Origin: Tieghemiomyces parasiticus
Lineage: Eukaryota > Kickxellomycota > Dimargaritomycetes > Dimargaritales > Dimargaritaceae
DNA length: 11,378 nucleotides
NCBI GenBank assembly: GCA_027575765.1
Contig: JANBPT010001281.1
Location: 1 to 11,378 of the forward strand
Direction of reading: 5' to 3'
The first letter of the stretch is position 1. Every line of letters starts with the position of its first letter. Below, in pieces: positions 9,226 to 11,378 of the stretch. Position numbers and translations under genes: made by a program. Under the pieces are notes generated by a model. The model ran no database searches and had not been told where the DNA came from. It saw only the letters and a program-made list of their open reading frames with translations.

Positions 9226-10380
9226 ATAGACCCTCAGTTCCCGAAGGTGAAGATTTCAAGGGACGGGTGCGAATGTGTTACTTGCCCGTTCTGCCGCAGC
9301 CCATAAGTGTTGGTTCTTACGTATCTAGTAAGCAACGCCTATGCAGGTAGAGTACGAATGTACCATCTCAAGCTAGGGATTGGTGGGCCCCGGGGCAATG
9401 GCCGGGTCCCAGCATCCCTTTGGCTCTCAATTCATTATTAGCATATGTGGCGCCACTTCACCGGTCGTTGAAGGACAGGTAAATGAGGCAGGCATGTCAT
9501 TATGATTTTCCAACTGGTGCTTCTGGGGTGGAGTAAAGTAATAAAAAGCGACCGGGAACCGAGTGGCTGAAAAACCGCCACCTCCAATGTTCGCAATCGA
9601 GATTTATTACGGTAACCCTGCTTCAACAATGCTGGTAAATGTAGGGCCTCGGAAGTTGCACCGTCGCAAGCCCTAGGTGCTAGGGTGTTGTCCGACTGCT
9701 ATCGGTCCGTACTGGTCGCCTGCGTCCTGTGAGCTAGGTACGACTATACTGACCGGATTTGGCTAGTGTAAGATCAAACGAGGGTGGAGAAAGCTCCCTT
9801 GTCCCGACCTGGATCCAGGGCCCGCCAAATGCGCAAAACTTATATAACGCCCCCCGCCTTACAGCAGAGCAAACCACCTTCAGTTGACTGGCGGGAGTTA
9901 TGTGAACTTTAGGATAGTTGATGTCTTCTAAGGCGAATGCTGCGCCATGGGAGGGGTTTGGACCTGTCAGATTTTCTTGAGTGGAAGGTTGCCGGTCTTC
10001 CACAGCATCTTACATATATTCGGTACACTCGAATTCTGTCAGCCACGGTTACCTTGCGTCGATTAAACATAGTTACCCGGGTTGGAAGCTCAATGTGGTA
10101 GCCCGTGCAAGCTCACTGGTCAAACGTAAGCGTTTCCGCAGCCGACGCTATATGTGGGCGGTTCACTTTCAAAGTTAATTCCGCCAGAAGGCCCCTCATA
10201 TTCACTATTTACTTAACTTCATAGCACCTTTCCCCATCCAAAGGCACATGTCTTCCGCCTCAGCACTAAGTGGTGGACAGGGTGAACGGGTTAGCATATC
10301 AACTTCAGCACGTACTCTCCAATCGTAGCCAGTGCACTCACGACCCTGCACTGGCCATTCTCTTCCTCCTCCGCACACTC

Positions 10381-10619
10381 GCCTCCCCACACACATCCAA
10401 CCTTATCCATCCTCTGCCTCGTTTCCTCTCGTTCCCTATGGTCCCACCTTCCATCCCTACGCTGCATCTTTTTCCGACTACACATTGCAACCCTCCCATG
10501 TGACCTGGTGCCATTTTTCTCACTTCACTGTACCGAAACATCACCTCATTTCCAATAATTCCAGACTTTCCCGCATAGCTCTCGATTCCACCTAGTCCCG
10601 ATTATCAAGCCTCTTCGTC
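10381..10619 (+). promoter_or_regulatory. Pyrimidine-rich leader/promoter of SKP1
   Basis: About 70% of this stretch is C or T by hand count, with many CCTC, TTCC and CACC runs, ending directly at the SKP1 start codon. It resembles the leader of RPB12. It most likely covers the core promoter and 5' UTR. No TATA box stands out. Confidence 0.45.
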
Positions 10620-11378
10620 ATGTCGACCGTGCAAATTCTGACCAGCGACGGTCAGACCGTCACTGTAGACCGGAAGGTGGTCTCTAAGGCCGGTGTCATC
10701 GACTCCGCGCTGGCTTCCGGGGCGGAAGGTAACAGCCCCTTAAAGCTCGACAACATCAGTGCTTCGGTACTCGAGAAAGTAAGTACTGAAGGTTCTCCAT
10801 TCCTCTCTGCTTCGGTATCCCGTCTTCGAAAGAGCCGGGCCTGGTGCTTTATATGTCGCACTTATCACTATAGGTAGTGGTGCCTAAAGCAAATACTTGG
10901 AAATCAAATATTGCTGCATACATGATGAGGTTTGGCCATTCCAAGCAACGGCGTCTCACACCGTCTTCTTGCCTAAGCACTTTATTATTCAATATGCCGC
11001 CGTTTACCCAACTGCCGACAGATTATTGAATATCTCAAGCACCATGTTGACGACCAGCCGGACGATGGTGAGGACAGTGACGACGATATTGACGGCCCCC
11101 GTCGCGACCCTATCATTGACACCTGGGATGCCAAGTTTATCGAGGTCGACCTTGAACTGCTCTACGAGCTGATTCTGGTAAGTTTGGCGTACCCAATCCA
11201 CTCCCAGTTATGGTTACTCTGACTATTTGCCTACCCCAGGGCTTCAATGACGAGCTAACCTCCTCCTACTCTACACGAACCCACGATCCAATCTCTTGGC
11301 AATGCTGAAAGGCCGCCAACTATCTCGACATTAAGCCCCTCCTCGATCTGGGGTGCAAAACGGTGGCCAACATGATCA
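10620..11378 (+). CDS. SKP1: SCF ubiquitin ligase adaptor Skp1, three exons seen, truncated by the window end
   Basis: Seen: exons 10620-10778, 11022-11177 and 11312-11378 join in phase 0 at both junctions, giving 127 residues before the window stops. The N-terminal BTB/POZ-like part begins with VQILTSDGQTVTVDR. An acidic, disordered-looking loop (residues about 63-83, including EDSDDDID) is followed by the Skp1 signature WDAKFIEVDLELLYELI and LAANYLDIKPLLDLGCKTVA. The helix extension after that, about 25-35 residues that contact F-box proteins in the family, lies beyond the window. Presence of the acidic loop and the LAANYLDIK block argues for Skp1 rather than Elongin C. Known role: links Cul1 to F-box substrate receptors in the nucleus and cytoplasm. 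Introns are 243 and 134 nt, both GTAAGT; the second ends in AAG. The N-terminal half is more diverged than usual for Skp1. Confidence 0.95.

Larger units (their letters stand above)
7514..10619. other. Long intergenic region without identifiable gene
   Basis: Neither strand contains GTAAGT anywhere in this 3.1 kb, whereas all introns in the three genes use it. Open frames of up to 109 codons (8167-7838, minus, ATG start) occur but are within what chance gives at this base composition and show no domain. The stretch contains the TGG microsatellite and an AT palindrome; the last 240 bases are the SKP1 leader. Confidence 0.5.

Noticed and set aside
1..11378. tRNA, 5S rRNA, U6 snRNA, mobile element, CRISPR or novel multi-gene system
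   Set aside because: I looked by eye for tRNA B-box sequences, conserved U6 and 5S motifs, terminal repeats, transposase or reverse-transcriptase motifs and spaced direct repeats on both strands and saw none that hold up.

Overview
The window looks like a piece of a fungal nuclear genome, probably from an early-diverging lineage; this placement is an inference from protein character and gene architecture and has low certainty. Three conserved eukaryotic housekeeping genes are supported, and all contain spliceosomal introns. They are an RNA15/CSTF2-type pre-mRNA 3'-end processing factor on the minus strand (4759-6322, five exons, complete), the shared RNA polymerase subunit RPB12 on the plus strand (7091-7513, two exons, complete), and SKP1 on the plus strand (10620 to the window end, three exons seen, C-terminus cut off). 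Each was rebuilt by joining frames at splice sites so that conserved motifs run through without a gap.

Layout: 1-4758 has no gene I can identify. It holds a block from 1261 to 1980 that is about two thirds purine on the plus strand, two canonical G-quadruplex motifs (1196-1223 and 1922-1955), pyrimidine-rich stretches near 2161-2360 and 2700-2810, and several long A or T homopolymers. RNA15 and RPB12 follow, head to head, with 768 bp between their start codons. A palindromic TCACGTGA lies at the midpoint of that gap and a T10 tract lies on the RPB12 side. Next is about 3.1 kb without an identifiable gene (7514-10619), with a (TGG)8 microsatellite, ending in a pyrimidine-rich leader before SKP1.

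The genes are cellular core functions, not a pathway cluster. RPB12 is part of RNA polymerases I, II and III. RNA15/CSTF2 binds the nascent pre-mRNA near the poly(A) site and works with Pol II. SKP1 is the adaptor of SCF ubiquitin ligases. The pairing of a Pol II subunit with a Pol II 3'-end factor on one divergent promoter is worth noting.

The most informative signal is intron architecture. All seven introns begin with exactly GTAAGT, are 134-243 nt long (long for fungi), and several have very long AG-free zones before the acceptor (up to about 123 nt), suggesting distant branch points. I found no convincing mobile element, tRNA, rRNA, CRISPR array or novel multi-gene system. The possible hidden exons in the left part are reported as weak candidates only.
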